A DNA stretch of 61,900 nucleotides from Smithella sp. (GCA_017993615.1 JAGOMJ010000009.1:1-61900); one strand, 5' to 3'; numbered from the stretch's first letter, positions 1-9,267 are shown. Notes: a model not told the origin generated them from the letters alone. Translations and numbers: made by a program.

Positions 1-237
1 CGCCTTGAGCATGGCATTGACTTCAAGCAGCAGCAGGTGCTCTCCGGTGGCCCCGCTGTACGCCACGACCTTAGGCCGGTATTCCTCCATGAGCCGCGTG
101 CGTTTTTCGCCGTCGCGCAGGTCCGTGGCGTAGGCGATACGGCTCTCGTGCCCCCGTAGGCGGATGACCGAGCTCAGGATGAGCACCCCGAGCCGAATGT
201 ACATGATGGGGTCGCTGACGACGAAAAGCACGCGCAT
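1..237 (-). CDS. B12-binding radical SAM protein, N-terminal part (runs off left edge)
   Basis: The reading frame begins at an ATG at 237 and stays open for 79 codons to base 1, so only the N-terminus is present. The translation starts MRVLFVVSDPIMYIRLGVL and continues with a Rossmann-like alternation (SRIAYATDL, KVVAYSGATGEHLL). This resembles the cobalamin-binding domain that precedes the radical SAM core in B12-binding radical SAM proteins. A good ribosome binding site (AAGGAG) lies about ten bases upstream of the ATG. The cobalamin and iron-sulfur motifs lie outside the window, so the substrate cannot be guessed. The gene follows a decayed radical SAM gene on the same strand. Confidence 0.6.
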   Translation of the reverse strand, partial: MRVLFVVSDPIMYIRLGVLILSSVIRLRGHESRIAYATDLRDGEKRTRLMEEYRPKVVAYSGATGEHLLLLEVNAMLKA

Positions 238-249
238 CTCTCTGAAATC

Positions 250-815
250 TCCTTACCCGGTCCGGGTGCCCACCATGGGACAGGCTCACATATCGCATTG
301 CCCGCCGCTGCACAAATCGGACGTGTTGCAGCCCTACTCTGAAAAAAATAGCCCGTGGAGGTCATCTCGACCCGGCTTTTGATGTCGACCTGGGAATTGC
401 AGACCATGACATCGTTTTTTCTGGAGTTGCGCTGTTTGCTACGCTCACAGATCAGCCCCGTTCCGGCGAAGTGGCCCGTCCTGTGGAACTGGACGAGGCA
501 GGCGTAAGGATTGGAGAAGAATATCCCGGCCAGGTTTTGCGTCTTGACGTTGCCTAGGATCGGTGCACGCCAGCGTAGGCGGCATCGTTCATGCCGTAGA
601 CGCTAACCGGCACTGACTGCATGCCCAGTTTGTCCATGCGCCGAAAGTTCTCATCCATCAGGCGCGAGCTGTTGGTCAAAAGCAGGACCTCAGGCCCCGC
701 TTCGCGCCCGATGCCCACCTTCTCCAGAAAGTCGGGATCAAGCATAGGGTTGCCCAGCCCGGCGAAGGTCAGCATTTTGTATTGGCAGCTCTCGGAGATT
801 GATTGATAAGAACTT
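250..815 (-). pseudogene. Decayed radical SAM/SPASM-type gene remnant
   Basis: The frame read leftward from about 815 to 554 encodes a typical middle part of a radical SAM core: KMLTFAGLGNPMLDPDF, then LLLTNSSRLMDENF and a VSVYG strand. It then hits a stop at 554-556. In the next frame the protein-like sequence continues from about 560 (LGNVKTQNLAGIFFSNPYAC, then VMVCNSQVDIKSRVEM) until further breaks near 330. No start codon or CxxxCxxC cluster is left at the 5' side. This is best read as an N-terminally truncated, frameshifted remnant. Sequencing error cannot be excluded for the single frameshift, but the missing 5' part argues for real decay. Confidence 0.55.
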
Positions 816-890
816 CATTTTTTGTGAGTAAATTATAAGGAGCGCGCTCTTGTGTGTCAAGAATATTTTACCACAATGTAAGAAGCACAT

Positions 891-1050
891 GAGTTGTCCT
901 GTTTGTAGCACATAAACTGTCCGGTTGGTAAGTTACCTTGATGGAGGTGACGGATGAAACGGATGGAGATGCTACAGGAGATCCGGAAAATGCGATTTGA
1001 TGAGTTGTATGTTGGTTGGCAGGAAGGGAGACTTAGCCAGCAGGAAGCGC
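891..1050 (+). mobile_element. Truncated insertion sequence: left end plus transposase N-terminus
   Basis: An ATG at 954, preceded by GATGGAGGTGACGG, opens a frame starting MKRMEMLQEIRKMRF and continuing to GRLSQQEA. This strongly resembles the N-terminus of a family of ISNCY-like/integrase-like transposases that I recall as beginning (M/K)xxLEMLQEIRKMRFEEAYGGWQEGRLTQ. The similarity stops at about base 1047, where a helix-turn-helix should follow, and the rest of the frame (to 1235) is only antisense of the neighbouring hydrolase gene. The 891-953 stretch (TGTCCTGTTTGTAGC, then ACTGTCCGG) is the likely terminal region with short TGTCC repeats. No right end was found, so the element is a dead fragment. 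Confidence 0.6.
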
Positions 1051-1065
1051 CCGCGGGACAAATGG

Positions 1066-1914
1066 TTACAACCAGGAATGGCAGGCCGATTTTTCACCGA
1101 CCGATAAGATCTTCAACTGGAAACGATTTCCATATTTGCCGGCTGTGGTCAGAAATTCTTGAAAATTTACGCCGGGAAGATTTTTCATTTTTCTGTCCAG
1201 GGACACAAAAAAATTATCAAAGTGAATCGGAATAACGATTTTGGCGTTTAGTTTCAGAGGAACGTTTTCGAGATATGTTTGGGTATGTCCCCTGCCGCCG
1301 ATACCCAGTAAAACAATATCCGATGTGATGCCGTCATACATTCCGTTAATAAATCCGGCGCTGCCGTGATGCAGGATTGTCCCGGAAGCATGTGTGATCA
1401 GAATGGAATACGTCTGTCCCAGTTTGTAATCTCTTGCGGAATGCCGGCCGGTCAGCGGCCGGTCGATTGTCCCAGCGTAGGGGACTCTTCCCAGAAAAGC
1501 AGGTCCGTGAGCGCTTTCAATAAATCTGAGCGTGAAAGCTCCGATTTTGATGTCCCGGCCGATGCCCGCTTCCTTCAAACCGCTTTCGTCCAGGGGGACA
1601 CCGCGCGCCGCGTTCAGTGCGCTTTTTGAACCGATAAACAGGGCGTTTGTTTTAAGCGCAAAAAAAGGAGCGTCAAGGCAGTGATCGAAGTGGGAGTGGC
1701 TGACAAGAACAGCGCGAATGTTTTTTGTTCCCGGACGGGTCAGCCATTTTTCGATAGCGTCCCGATCAGGTTTCAGCGAAAGTCCCAGAACCACGCTCAG
1801 CAGTCCCGGGCGGCTAATGTAGGGGTCGATCAAAATACCGTCATGATCGTCCTCGATCAATACGCCGGCAGTGCCCATCCAGGTAAGATACAAGGGGTCT
1901 TTTTTCTGCGCCAC
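1066..1914 (-). CDS. MBL-fold metallo-hydrolase (Lactamase_B_2-like)
   Basis: This 282-residue protein carries the metallo-beta-lactamase zinc motif HSHFDH at residues 73-78, after an early strand MGTAGVLIEDD and DPY around residue 30. Further conserved features are an SAHGPAF segment near residue 134 and an IPIHFDNF histidine near the C-terminus. It resembles the MBL proteins related to the UPF0173 and NAPE-PLD group; no signal peptide is seen, so it is probably cytoplasmic. The GTG start at 1914 has GGGGAGG a few bases upstream. It lies 48 bp downstream of the GntR gene and is probably cotranscribed with it. Its last codons abut the broken insertion sequence, so the extreme C-terminus may be altered. 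The substrate is unknown. Confidence 0.8.
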   Translation of the reverse strand: MAQKKDPLYLTWMGTAGVLIEDDHDGILIDPYISRPGLLSVVLGLSLKPDRDAIEKWLTRPGTKNIRAVLVSHSHFDHCLDAPFFALKTNALFIGSKSALNAARGVPLDESGLKEAGIGRDIKIGAFTLRFIESAHGPAFLGRVPYAGTIDRPLTGRHSARDYKLGQTYSILITHASGTILHHGSAGFINGMYDGITSDIVLLGIGGRGHTQTYLENVPLKLNAKIVIPIHFDNFFVSLDRKMKNLPGVNFQEFLTTAGKYGNRFQLKILSVGEKSACHSWL

Positions 1915-1962
1915 GCCGTGGCCCTCCCCGAAAGGTTCGATATTTTTATGGAGATGCCCCGA

Positions 1963-2727
1963 TTATTTTTCTTTGCCCGTTTTGCCGGGGGATGGGCCGC
2001 TCTGAATCAGTCTGCTCCGGGCAACCTGCCGTTGCGCAATCAGAATGTCGCGGTACTGTTCCACGTCCGCGAGCATGGTTTTATCGCTGTTCATAAGAAA
2101 ATCCATCAGCAGCGATTTTTTGCTGATAATGAACTGTTCCATATTTTCCCGATTGACGGCGTCATGGTAAATGCGGAGCATACTTCTGCGCAACGGCCGC
2201 GATGAGTTGAAAATCAGTATCAGCACCATATTGTTGACAGCCCTGGCGATCATATCCTGTTCGTCCAGCCAGAGTTCAATGAGGACGTCCCGGTGATCCA
2301 GGTTGTTCAGTTCCGAATCCATCAGATCGGACAGCGCCTTGAGATCGCGCGCGGAAGCCCTCTGGGCGGCCAGTTTCAGCATTTCCGGAAACATGATGAT
2401 CCACCACTCCCAGACTTCATCGATGACAAACAGATCGGCCGCCAGTTCGTCTTCGAGGGTTTCTATCCTGGAAAAAAGCGTTCGAAAGAAATCAATCCCG
2501 GCGTGTTTTAAGAAATCTTTTACATAAATTCCGTCTCCGCGGCGAATGTCCAGCAATCCCATTGCCTCCAGTTGTTTCAAGGCCACGCGGAGTGATGTTC
2601 TGTCCACATTCAGGGAGCCGGACAGTTCACGCTCCGACGGAAGTTTTTCGCCGGGCTGCAGTTTATGAAAAAATATGTCGCGCATCAGCGCAGTCGAAAT
2701 CTTCTGATGTGCCTGTTGATTGGTCAT
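1963..2727 (-). CDS. GntR/FadR-family transcriptional regulator
   Basis: The N-terminal 70 residues form a GntR winged helix-turn-helix: LQPGEKLPSERELS, then DRTSLRVALKQLEAMGLL and the wing RRGDGIYV. The C-terminal part is all-helical and fits an FCD/FadR-like effector domain. I chose the ATG at 2727 because GGGAGG lies 12 bases upstream; a TTG at 2769 would add 14 residues with no support. The gene is divergent from the thiolase-like gene, and a perfect 15-bp palindrome sits in between (2966-2980). The likely role is control of the neighbouring lipid genes in response to an acyl-CoA-like ligand; that ligand is an inference from the FadR family. Confidence 0.85.
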   Translation of the reverse strand: MTNQQAHQKISTALMRDIFFHKLQPGEKLPSERELSGSLNVDRTSLRVALKQLEAMGLLDIRRGDGIYVKDFLKHAGIDFFRTLFSRIETLEDELAADLFVIDEVWEWWIIMFPEMLKLAAQRASARDLKALSDLMDSELNNLDHRDVLIELWLDEQDMIARAVNNMVLILIFNSSRPLRRSMLRIYHDAVNRENMEQFIISKKSLLMDFLMNSDKTMLADVEQYRDILIAQRQVARSRLIQSGPSPGKTGKEK

Positions 2728-2916
2728 GTTTCGTACGAACCTCCCGAATATTTTATTGCTTTCTTTCAATTTCTATCAAACTGACCTGATGCATTACATG
2801 CAGTCATGTCGGTAAGTTATCCTAAGATGCCCATCTCAAAAGTGAATCACGTTTGTTGCCGGACGATGTCCGTGAGATTCAAGAATGGGTTCTCCGATGC
2901 GTCATTGAACTAAACG

Positions 2917-2944
2917 TATTTATTATGTATTTTTTTCTTGACAA
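2917..2944 (-). promoter_or_regulatory. Possible promoter of the GntR gene
   Basis: Reading leftward, TTGTCA (2944-2939) and TAAATA (2922-2917) are separated by 16 bases, 190 bp upstream of the regulator start. The -35 overlaps the -35 of the opposing thiolase promoter, so the two would be mutually exclusive. The match is moderate. Confidence 0.35.
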
Positions 2945-2966
2945 AATCAAGACCAAAATATATACA
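2938..2966 (+). promoter_or_regulatory. Sigma-70 promoter of the thiolase-SDR genes
   Basis: TTGACA at 2938-2943, a 17-base spacer, then TATACA at 2961-2966. Transcription would start near 2973, about 50 bases before the thiolase ATG and inside the palindrome at 2966-2980. Confidence 0.7.
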
Positions 2967-2980
2967 TTGGTTAAACCAAT
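2966..2980. promoter_or_regulatory. Probable GntR operator palindrome
   Basis: ATTGGTTAAACCAAT is a perfect 7+1+7 inverted repeat. FadR/GntR regulators typically bind TGGTnnnACCA-like palindromes, and this site contains TTGGT and ACCAA in that arrangement. It starts at the last base of the -10 element and covers the expected transcription start, which suggests repression by the divergent GntR protein. Confidence 0.65.
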
Positions 2981-3024
2981 AAGAACAATAGATAGTACCG
3001 CACTGAAAGTTGAGGTCCATTGTA

Positions 3025-4428
3025 ATGCGAGATGTTTATGTTATCGGAGCTCATACCATCAAATTCGGAAAATATATTGAGAAGAGCATTAAGGATCTTG
3101 CCGCCCAGACGGTTATTTCGTGTCTGAAAGAAGCTCATCTGGAGAAAAAAGACATACAGGCGCTGTGGTTTGCCAATTCCGGTTGGGGATACAGCAAGGG
3201 ACAGGACTGCATCCGGGCGCAAGTTGCGCTCAGGCCGATCGGGATTGACGCCATTCCGATGACCAATGTCGAAAATGCCTGCGCCGGAGGATCGACGGCT
3301 TTCCATCATGCCTGGTTGGGCATTGCCGGCGGTCTTTATGATATCACCATGGCCGTAGGCGCGGAGAAACTTTACGACAACAATAAAATGAAAGTATTCG
3401 CCGGTTTTTTAAGCGGTCTGGATATTGAAAACCTTTCCAGCATTATTGCCAACATTTCTTTTTACGGTATCTCGGAACAGGATAAAAAAGACATGCAGGC
3501 CCATGTCGCAAAGTATGCAGCGCTGGCCAAAAAAAACGCCGCAATAAAAAGGAAAAAAAAGGGCGTCGGCAGTCGTTTCAGCGATCTGCTGGATATGTTC
3601 AAAGTCTACCTGCGCCTGAGCGACGCCGTCGGTTCGGAAACCGTCAGGAAGATGAGAAAATTATTTTCAGGCGATCATTCGCCCTTTATGGACGTGTACG
3701 GATTTGCCGCTCGTCAGCATATGAAAAAGTACGGTTCGACCATCGAACAGCTTGCGCTTATTGCATCAAAGAATCATTTTCATTCTTCGCTCAACCCCAA
3801 CGCGCAATACACCTTCACGATAACGCCCGAGGAGGTTCTGGCGGATCGCGTGGTCAGCTGGCCGCTGACCCGGTCGATGTGCGCGCCAATCGGCGACGGA
3901 GCGGCGTCTGCCGTTTTATGCGACCAAGCAACCGTGAAAAAACTGGGGTTGTCGTCGCAGGCGGTCAAAATCAGGGCATCCGTGCTCGGTTCCGGACGCG
4001 AGCGCTCTTTTGATGATACCGATATCGGTGAACGTTTAAGCAAAATCGCCTATGAAAAATCGGGGCTGGGACCCGGGGATATGGATTTTGCCGAGGTTCA
4101 CGACGCCAGCGCCTTCGGTGAGCTGCATCAGGCGGAAGCGCTGGGTTTCTGCGGTGAGGGCGAAGGCGGACGTTTGGCGGAAAGCGGCGCCACCCGACTC
4201 GGCGGCAAGATTCCCGTCAATGTCAGCGGCGGTCTGGAGTCGCGGGGCCATCCCGTCGGAGCATCCGGACTGGCGCAGATTCACGAACTGGTTACCCAGC
4301 TTTGCGGCAAAGCCGGTAAACGACAGGTCGAGGGCGCAAAAATCGCCATCGCTGAAAACGGCGGAGGAGCCCTGGGACAGGAAGAGGCCGCCATGTGCAT
4401 TCACATCCTGGAGGGGCCGTCAAAATAA
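3025..4428 (+). CDS. Thiolase-like acetyl-CoA acyltransferase / lipid-transfer (SCP-x type) protein
   Basis: The 467-residue product has thiolase landmarks: the nucleophile region NVENACAGGS with Cys86, the later GGLESRGHPVGASG segment carrying a catalytic-type His, and a closing ENGGGALGQEEA motif. The layout matches the SCP-x/'lipid-transfer protein' thiolase branch, which works in beta-oxidation of CoA esters. An unusual Lys-rich insertion (AAIKRKKKGVGSRF) lies near residues 175-190. The ATG at 3025 is chosen because GAGG ends nine bases upstream; a TTG at 3010 would overlap that site. The gene is followed 53 bp later by an SDR gene and is probably controlled by the palindrome at 2966. Confidence 0.8.
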   Translation: MRDVYVIGAHTIKFGKYIEKSIKDLAAQTVISCLKEAHLEKKDIQALWFANSGWGYSKGQDCIRAQVALRPIGIDAIPMTNVENACAGGSTAFHHAWLGIAGGLYDITMAVGAEKLYDNNKMKVFAGFLSGLDIENLSSIIANISFYGISEQDKKDMQAHVAKYAALAKKNAAIKRKKKGVGSRFSDLLDMFKVYLRLSDAVGSETVRKMRKLFSGDHSPFMDVYGFAARQHMKKYGSTIEQLALIASKNHFHSSLNPNAQYTFTITPEEVLADRVVSWPLTRSMCAPIGDGAASAVLCDQATVKKLGLSSQAVKIRASVLGSGRERSFDDTDIGERLSKIAYEKSGLGPGDMDFAEVHDASAFGELHQAEALGFCGEGEGGRLAESGATRLGGKIPVNVSGGLESRGHPVGASGLAQIHELVTQLCGKAGKRQVEGAKIAIAENGGGALGQEEAAMCIHILEGPSK

Positions 4429-4481
4429 TTTGCGGCGGGTATGTCCCGGTATCTCAAAATTAAAAACAGAAGGTGAACACG

Positions 4482-5348
4482 ATGGATCTGAATAAAAAAT
4501 TTCCTGAAAAAAGAGTGGTGATTACGGGTGCGGGTAGCGGTTTGGGGCGCGCTCTGGCATTGGAATTTGCCAGGAGAAACTGGCGGATCGCCATAGCCGA
4601 AATCAATGATGAGCGTGCCGCCGAATCCGCAAAAATGGTCCGGGAGCAGGGCGGGATTCCGCTGACGATTCACTGCGATGTGACCCTGCCCCGCGACATG
4701 GAGAACGTTTTAACCATCGTCCGGAGAGAATGGAAGGGTGTGGATATTCTGATTAACAATGCCGGAGTGGCTTCTGCCGGATGGTTTGAACGGATTCCTC
4801 TGGAAAAATGGGACTGGATCATCGGCATTAATCTGATGAGTATCATTTACGGATGCCGCACGTTCATCCGTTATTTCAAGGAATCCGGGACAGGCGGTTA
4901 CATCGTCAACGTGGCGTCGAGTGCGGGAATCGCCTCCCTGCCAGAGATGGTCAGTTATAACACGACAAAAGCTGCGGTCATCTCGCTTTCCGAGACCCTG
5001 CGGATCGAGCTTTCCAAAATTAACGTCGGGGTTTCCGTTGTGTGCCCGACGTTTTTCAAAACAAATCTGATGGATCAGTTTTCATCGCCCGATGAACGTC
5101 AGCGTCAGCTGGCCGATACATTTTTCGGAAACGCCAAAATCACGTCCGAGCAGGTTGCCCGACACACCGTTGCGTCTATCGAGAAAAATCGTTTTTATGT
5201 GATTACGCAGGCCGACGGCAGAAATATGTGGCGCATGAAGCGATGGTTCCCGGAACTGTATTTCAAGATATTCGGCGTCATTTACAAGAAAGGAATTTTT
5301 GACAGACATCTCGGGAAATTATTGCGGGTGGCCAATCTGTTCCAGTAA
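4482..5348 (+). CDS. Short-chain dehydrogenase/reductase
   Basis: A classical SDR: the nucleotide-binding glycine motif TGAGSGLG is at residues 15-22, NNAG follows the fourth strand, and the catalytic Ser (VASSAG) and YxxxK (SYNTTK) are in the usual order. AGAAGG lies eight bases upstream of the ATG at 4482; a GTG three codons earlier is less likely. The length of 288 residues includes a C-terminal extension typical of SDRs acting on bulky hydrophobic or acyl substrates. It is probably cotranscribed with the thiolase-like gene, and a hydroxyacyl or alcohol oxidation step is the natural guess. Confidence 0.85.
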   Translation: MDLNKKFPEKRVVITGAGSGLGRALALEFARRNWRIAIAEINDERAAESAKMVREQGGIPLTIHCDVTLPRDMENVLTIVRREWKGVDILINNAGVASAGWFERIPLEKWDWIIGINLMSIIYGCRTFIRYFKESGTGGYIVNVASSAGIASLPEMVSYNTTKAAVISLSETLRIELSKINVGVSVVCPTFFKTNLMDQFSSPDERQRQLADTFFGNAKITSEQVARHTVASIEKNRFYVITQADGRNMWRMKRWFPELYFKIFGVIYKKGIFDRHLGKLLRVANLFQ

Positions 5349-5683
5349 ATGAACGAAATCGTGCGGAAAAATCATGCAAAACTTTTCCGGACAGGTTTCA
5401 GGCCGTCAGCGATCGCCACGGCATCCGATATAATTGATTGTCCCGCAACACCGGCCCTGACGGTTATCCAAAAATAAAATTTATTTTGAGCCATCTTCAT
5501 CTTTTTTAGTCCTTTCCGGAATTTTTTCCGTCCTCTGAATGATCAACCAGATGAAACCGTCTTCATACGCCATTCCCGTACATCAAAACGGATTCGATGA
5601 ATTTTTGTAGGCGTTGGCAGTTGAAATGTGATAAGAGAAATTAATAAATTTAAATTCATACCTTTTATCGGGCAGTAGTTTCG
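5349..5683. other. Intergenic region, 335 bp
   Basis: No protein-like frame or RNA was recognised. The stretch is AT-rich near its right end and contains only weak promoter-like strings before the antiporter gene. Nothing further can be supported. Confidence 0.4.
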
Positions 5684-7366
5684 ATGGGAATTGCCGGAGA
5701 CATTGTCATCATCGTCATGGCCGCGCTGCTGGGCGGCCTGATCGCTCAGATGCTGAAACAGCCATTGATCCTGGGATATATTCTTGCCGGGGTCGTCGTG
5801 GGGCCTTATACCGGCGGAGTCACCATTTCCGATATCCACAGTATCGAAAAACTGGCGGAAATCGGTGTCGCGCTTCTGCTGTTCGCCCTGGGACTGGAAT
5901 TTTCCTTGAGAGAATTAAGGCCGGTGCGCGCCATTGCTCTTTTCGGCACACCGGTGCAGATTATTCTGACGACGCTTTACGGGTTTGGCATCGGTCGCAT
6001 ACTGGGGTGGTCCTGGACGTCGTCCGTGTGGTTTGGAGCGCTTATTTCCCTGTCCAGTACCATGGTTCTGATCAAAACTCTTGAGAAACAGGGGATGATG
6101 GGGACGCTGTCCAGCCGCGTGATGATCGGCGTTCTGATTGTTCAGGATCTGGCGGTCGTTCCCATGCTGATTATTCTGCCGCAATTGAACAATGTTCAGG
6201 ACGGCATGGCGATTCTGCTTGTTGCCGCGGTGAAAGCGGCCATATTTCTGACCGTGATGATTTTAGTCGGAACTAAAATCATCCCCCGGCTGATGCGATA
6301 CATTGCCAACTGGAATTCGCGGGAGCTTTTCCTTATCACCACCACCACCATCGGGCTGGGTATCGGGTACGCAACCTATATTTTCGGTCTTTCTTTTGCG
6401 TTCGGCGCTTTTGTGGCCGGGATGCTGTTGAGCCAGTCGGATTACGGTTATCAGGCGTTGAGCGACATCATTCCTCTGCGCGACGTATTCAGTCTGATGT
6501 TTTTTACGACCATCGGCATGCTTCTGGATATCCGGTTTCTTCTGGCCAACTGGGAAATAATCCTGCTGCTGGTCGGACTGGTGATGCTGGGCAAGGCGGT
6601 CATTCTGGCCGTCTTGAGTCGGGTCTTCGGTTATCATAACGTTATCCCTCTGGCGATGGGGCTGGGCCTTTCGCAGGTCGGCGAGTTTTCTTTTATTCTC
6701 GGACGCGTCGGCATAAGTACGAAATCCATTACGGGCGAGTTTTACACGATGGTGCTGACCATGACGATTGTCACCATGCTGCTGACGCCTTTTATATCGG
6801 GATTAACAACCCCGCTGTACGCCATGGCCCGCCGCTGGATGAAACCGTTGAAACTCGAACCGTTGAATTTTCCCAGCAAAGGATTAAAAGACCATATTGT
6901 GATTGCCGGCGGCGGACGGGTGGGCATGTATGTCGCCAATGTTCTGCAGCAAAAAAATATTCCTTTTGTGATTCTGGAGTATAATTCCAGGCGTGTTCAC
7001 GAAGTCCGGAAAAGCGGGTTCCCGATTATCTTCGGGGATGCCGCAAAAACGATTATCCTGGAAGCGGCTGATCTGAAAAGGGCGAAGCTTCTGCTGATCA
7101 CAACGCCTGTTGCGGTGATTTCTCTGGGCATTGTTGCGCATGCGCAACGCATCAATCCGGGTATCCGCATTATCGCGCGGGCGGAAGGCGAGGAACAGAT
7201 GAAGGCCCTTTATACAAAAGGCGTGACATATGTGGTGCAGCCGGAATTCGAAGCCAGTCTGGAAATCGTGAACCAGACGCTGCTGAACCTCGGCATTCCG
7301 GCAGAGCAGTTTAAAACGTTTACGGAGGATGCCCGGCAGGAACTGCACAGGCCGTTATCCGTGTAG
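5684..7366 (+). CDS. CPA2-family monovalent cation:proton antiporter with RCK domain (KefB/KefC-like)
   Basis: The first ~385 residues form about twelve hydrophobic segments with the CPA2 signature [12 protein letters not shown] and the motif [15 protein letters not shown]. The C-terminal ~170 residues are an RCK_N/TrkA-N Rossmann domain ([15 protein letters not shown], then FVILEYN and IFGDAAK), which regulates transport in response to a nucleotide or glutathione adduct. It sits in the inner membrane and exchanges K+ or Na+ for H+. The length of 560 residues is normal for a Kef-type protein. The ribosome binding site is weak. It stands between two lipid-metabolism genes without an obvious functional link. 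Confidence 0.9.
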   Translation: MGIAGDIVIIVMAALLGGLIAQMLKQPLILGYILAGVVVGPYTGGVTISDIHSIEKLAEIGVALLLFALGLEFSLRELRPVRAIALFGTPVQIILTTLYGFGIGRILGWSWTSSVWFGALISLSSTMVLIKTLEKQGMMGTLSSRVMIGVLIVQDLAVVPMLIILPQLNNVQDGMAILLVAAVKAAIFLTVMILVGTKIIPRLMRYIANWNSRELFLITTTTIGLGIGYATYIFGLSFAFGAFVAGMLLSQSDYGYQALSDIIPLRDVFSLMFFTTIGMLLDIRFLLANWEIILLLVGLVMLGKAVILAVLSRVFGYHNVIPLAMGLGLSQVGEFSFILGRVGISTKSITGEFYTMVLTMTIVTMLLTPFISGLTTPLYAMARRWMKPLKLEPLNFPSKGLKDHIVIAGGGRVGMYVANVLQQKNIPFVILEYNSRRVHEVRKSGFPIIFGDAAKTIILEAADLKRAKLLLITTPVAVISLGIVAHAQRINPGIRIIARAEGEEQMKALYTKGVTYVVQPEFEASLEIVNQTLLNLGIPAEQFKTFTEDARQELHRPLSV

Positions 7367-7413
7367 GCCTCCTGCGGGGTGTAAAAATTTATTGATGAAG
7401 AAAGGATGATTCC

Positions 7414-9267
7414 ATGAAACTGAATCTGAAGACGATCATAAGAAAATGTCTTGGTTTCGTGAATTTCAGAAGCATGACGAAGGCGACCTTATGGTGGATG
7501 TGGCCGAGACGCCATCGCGTTTTTTTTATTTTTGAAGGCCGCGAATTTACCTACGGGGATGTTTACCGGCAGGCGCAGCGCTATGCGCATTTTTTCCTGT
7601 CGATCAGAAAAAAACTGGTCGACAGCGGCAAACTGGCCAGCGATCAGAGAATGGCCTTCGGGGTTTATATGGAAAATACGCCGGAATTTCTTTTTGCTTC
7701 TTTTGGAGCGGCCTTGAGCAACTCGGTTCTTTTTGCCATCAATACCGGCTTCCGGGGAGACATCCTGGGCAAAGTGATGGAACAGGCGGGCATCTCTTTT
7801 TTGATCGTCAACGACAGTACGCTCAAAGAGGTGGAGGGTGTTGTGAAAAATGTAAACATCATTGGTCCGGAAAATATTTACGTCGTCCGTGAAGGAGAAA
7901 AATCTCTTCCCGACGGTTTTCAATGGCTGGACAAAGCGGTGGAAGAAGCTCAACAGATCGATGTGCCGAACCGCTACCGGGGCAGAGTGGATAATTTCAG
8001 CCCGGTAATTGTTATTTATACATCGGGAACGTCGGGCATGCCGAAGGGGGTGCCGTGCACGCACATCAAAATGTTCGGAGCCGGATTTGTCGTCCAGTCG
8101 GCGGTTCATCTCAACAGGCGCGACAGAGGGTACATCTCGATGCCGCTTTTTCATTCCAATGCCTGGTACATCGGCATACTTCCCCAGATGATTGCGGGCG
8201 GCAGTTTTGTGCTCAAAAGACGTTTTTCCGCGAGCGCTTTTGAAGACGACATGCTGGCGCACGGGGTGACGTTCCTCAACTACGTCGGACAGCCTCTGCA
8301 TTACATCATCGACGCGCTGGAGAGAAAATACGGCAGCGGTGAAGCGGTGGAAGCCGCACTGGCGAAACATCCCCGCAACAGGTTCCGCAAGGCCTACGGC
8401 AACGGGGCCACGGTCAATGACCGCATTAAACTTAAACGTTATTTGGGCATGGACCATATTTATGAAATTTACGGTTCCACCGAGGCGGTGATTACCACAG
8501 CCAACTGTCCCGGCGATCCGGTGGATTCCGTCGGACGCGTCGATGGTTCGGTGCGCATCTTGGATGAAGAAGGAAAGGAATGCGAGCCGGGAATGGTAGA
8601 TGAAAAAGGCGCACTGCTCAATTATGACAAAGCGGTGGGCGAAATCTGCCGCAAGGTGGGGGACAACAATTTGAGGTTTGATGGATATTACGGCAACGCG
8701 GGAGCCACCAGCCAGAAATTTCGCAATGGCTGGTATCATTCCGGCGACCTCGGTCATATCAGAATCATCAAGGGCAAGCGGTATATGTTTTTCAACGGCC
8801 GTACGGACGACTGGATCCGCAAGGACGGAGAAAATTTCTCAGCGGAGAATGTTCTTGATTTCGCGCAGAAAATTCCCTGTGTGGATTGTGCCATCGCCTA
8901 CGGGGCTCCCTGTGAAGTTGCCGATGAAAAGGTGATGATAACCGTCCAGCTCAAGGAAGGGGCCGATTTCAATCCCGACGAGGTGCATGAATGGTTTATC
9001 CAACAGCAGAAGGAGGGGGGAATGGATCCCAAGTGGATGCCCGATTACATCCGCGTCATCGAAAAGTTTTCCGTAACCGATACGCAGAAGATTCTTGTGC
9101 GGCCGTTCAAGCGTGAAAACTTCAATATAGAGATCAATGCCTCAATGCGCATTTATTTTCGCCGGCGCGGCGATACCGCCTATCGGCTGCTGACGCCTGA
9201 TGAATTCAGAAAAATCAGGGAGGATTTCAAAACCAACGGCCGCGAAGCAATCCTGGCGTCGTGCTGA
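7414..9267 (+). CDS. FATP-like long-chain acyl-CoA synthetase (AMP-dependent)
   Basis: The adenylate-forming P-loop TSGTSGMPKG is at residues 203-212, followed by a YGSTEA motif and the SGDLG-plus-GRTDDWIRKDGENFS region that ends the large domain. The ordering and the late segments resemble the fatty-acid transport protein (SLC27/FATP) branch rather than classic FadD. It would activate a fatty or other hydrophobic acid to its CoA ester, probably at the membrane. GAAAGGATGATTCC precedes the ATG. Together with the thiolase-like and SDR genes it suggests a small fatty acid or steroid-like degradation cluster. The substrate cannot be read from sequence. Confidence 0.85.
   Translation: MKLNLKTIIRKCLGFVNFRSMTKATLWWMWPRRHRVFFIFEGREFTYGDVYRQAQRYAHFFLSIRKKLVDSGKLASDQRMAFGVYMENTPEFLFASFGAALSNSVLFAINTGFRGDILGKVMEQAGISFLIVNDSTLKEVEGVVKNVNIIGPENIYVVREGEKSLPDGFQWLDKAVEEAQQIDVPNRYRGRVDNFSPVIVIYTSGTSGMPKGVPCTHIKMFGAGFVVQSAVHLNRRDRGYISMPLFHSNAWYIGILPQMIAGGSFVLKRRFSASAFEDDMLAHGVTFLNYVGQPLHYIIDALERKYGSGEAVEAALAKHPRNRFRKAYGNGATVNDRIKLKRYLGMDHIYEIYGSTEAVITTANCPGDPVDSVGRVDGSVRILDEEGKECEPGMVDEKGALLNYDKAVGEICRKVGDNNLRFDGYYGNAGATSQKFRNGWYHSGDLGHIRIIKGKRYMFFNGRTDDWIRKDGENFSAENVLDFAQKIPCVDCAIAYGAPCEVADEKVMITVQLKEGADFNPDEVHEWFIQQQKEGGMDPKWMPDYIRVIEKFSVTDTQKILVRPFKRENFNIEINASMRIYFRRRGDTAYRLLTPDEFRKIREDFKTNGREAILASC

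Noticed and set aside
1681..2205. A 174-codon plus-strand frame across the MBL and GntR genes
   Set aside because: It spans the boundary of two well-supported minus-strand genes and is an antisense by-product.
7489..8757. A 422-codon open frame on the minus strand across the acyl-CoA synthetase gene
   Set aside because: The plus-strand frame has all adenylate-forming motifs; the antisense frame is rich in His, Arg and Phe without any family pattern.
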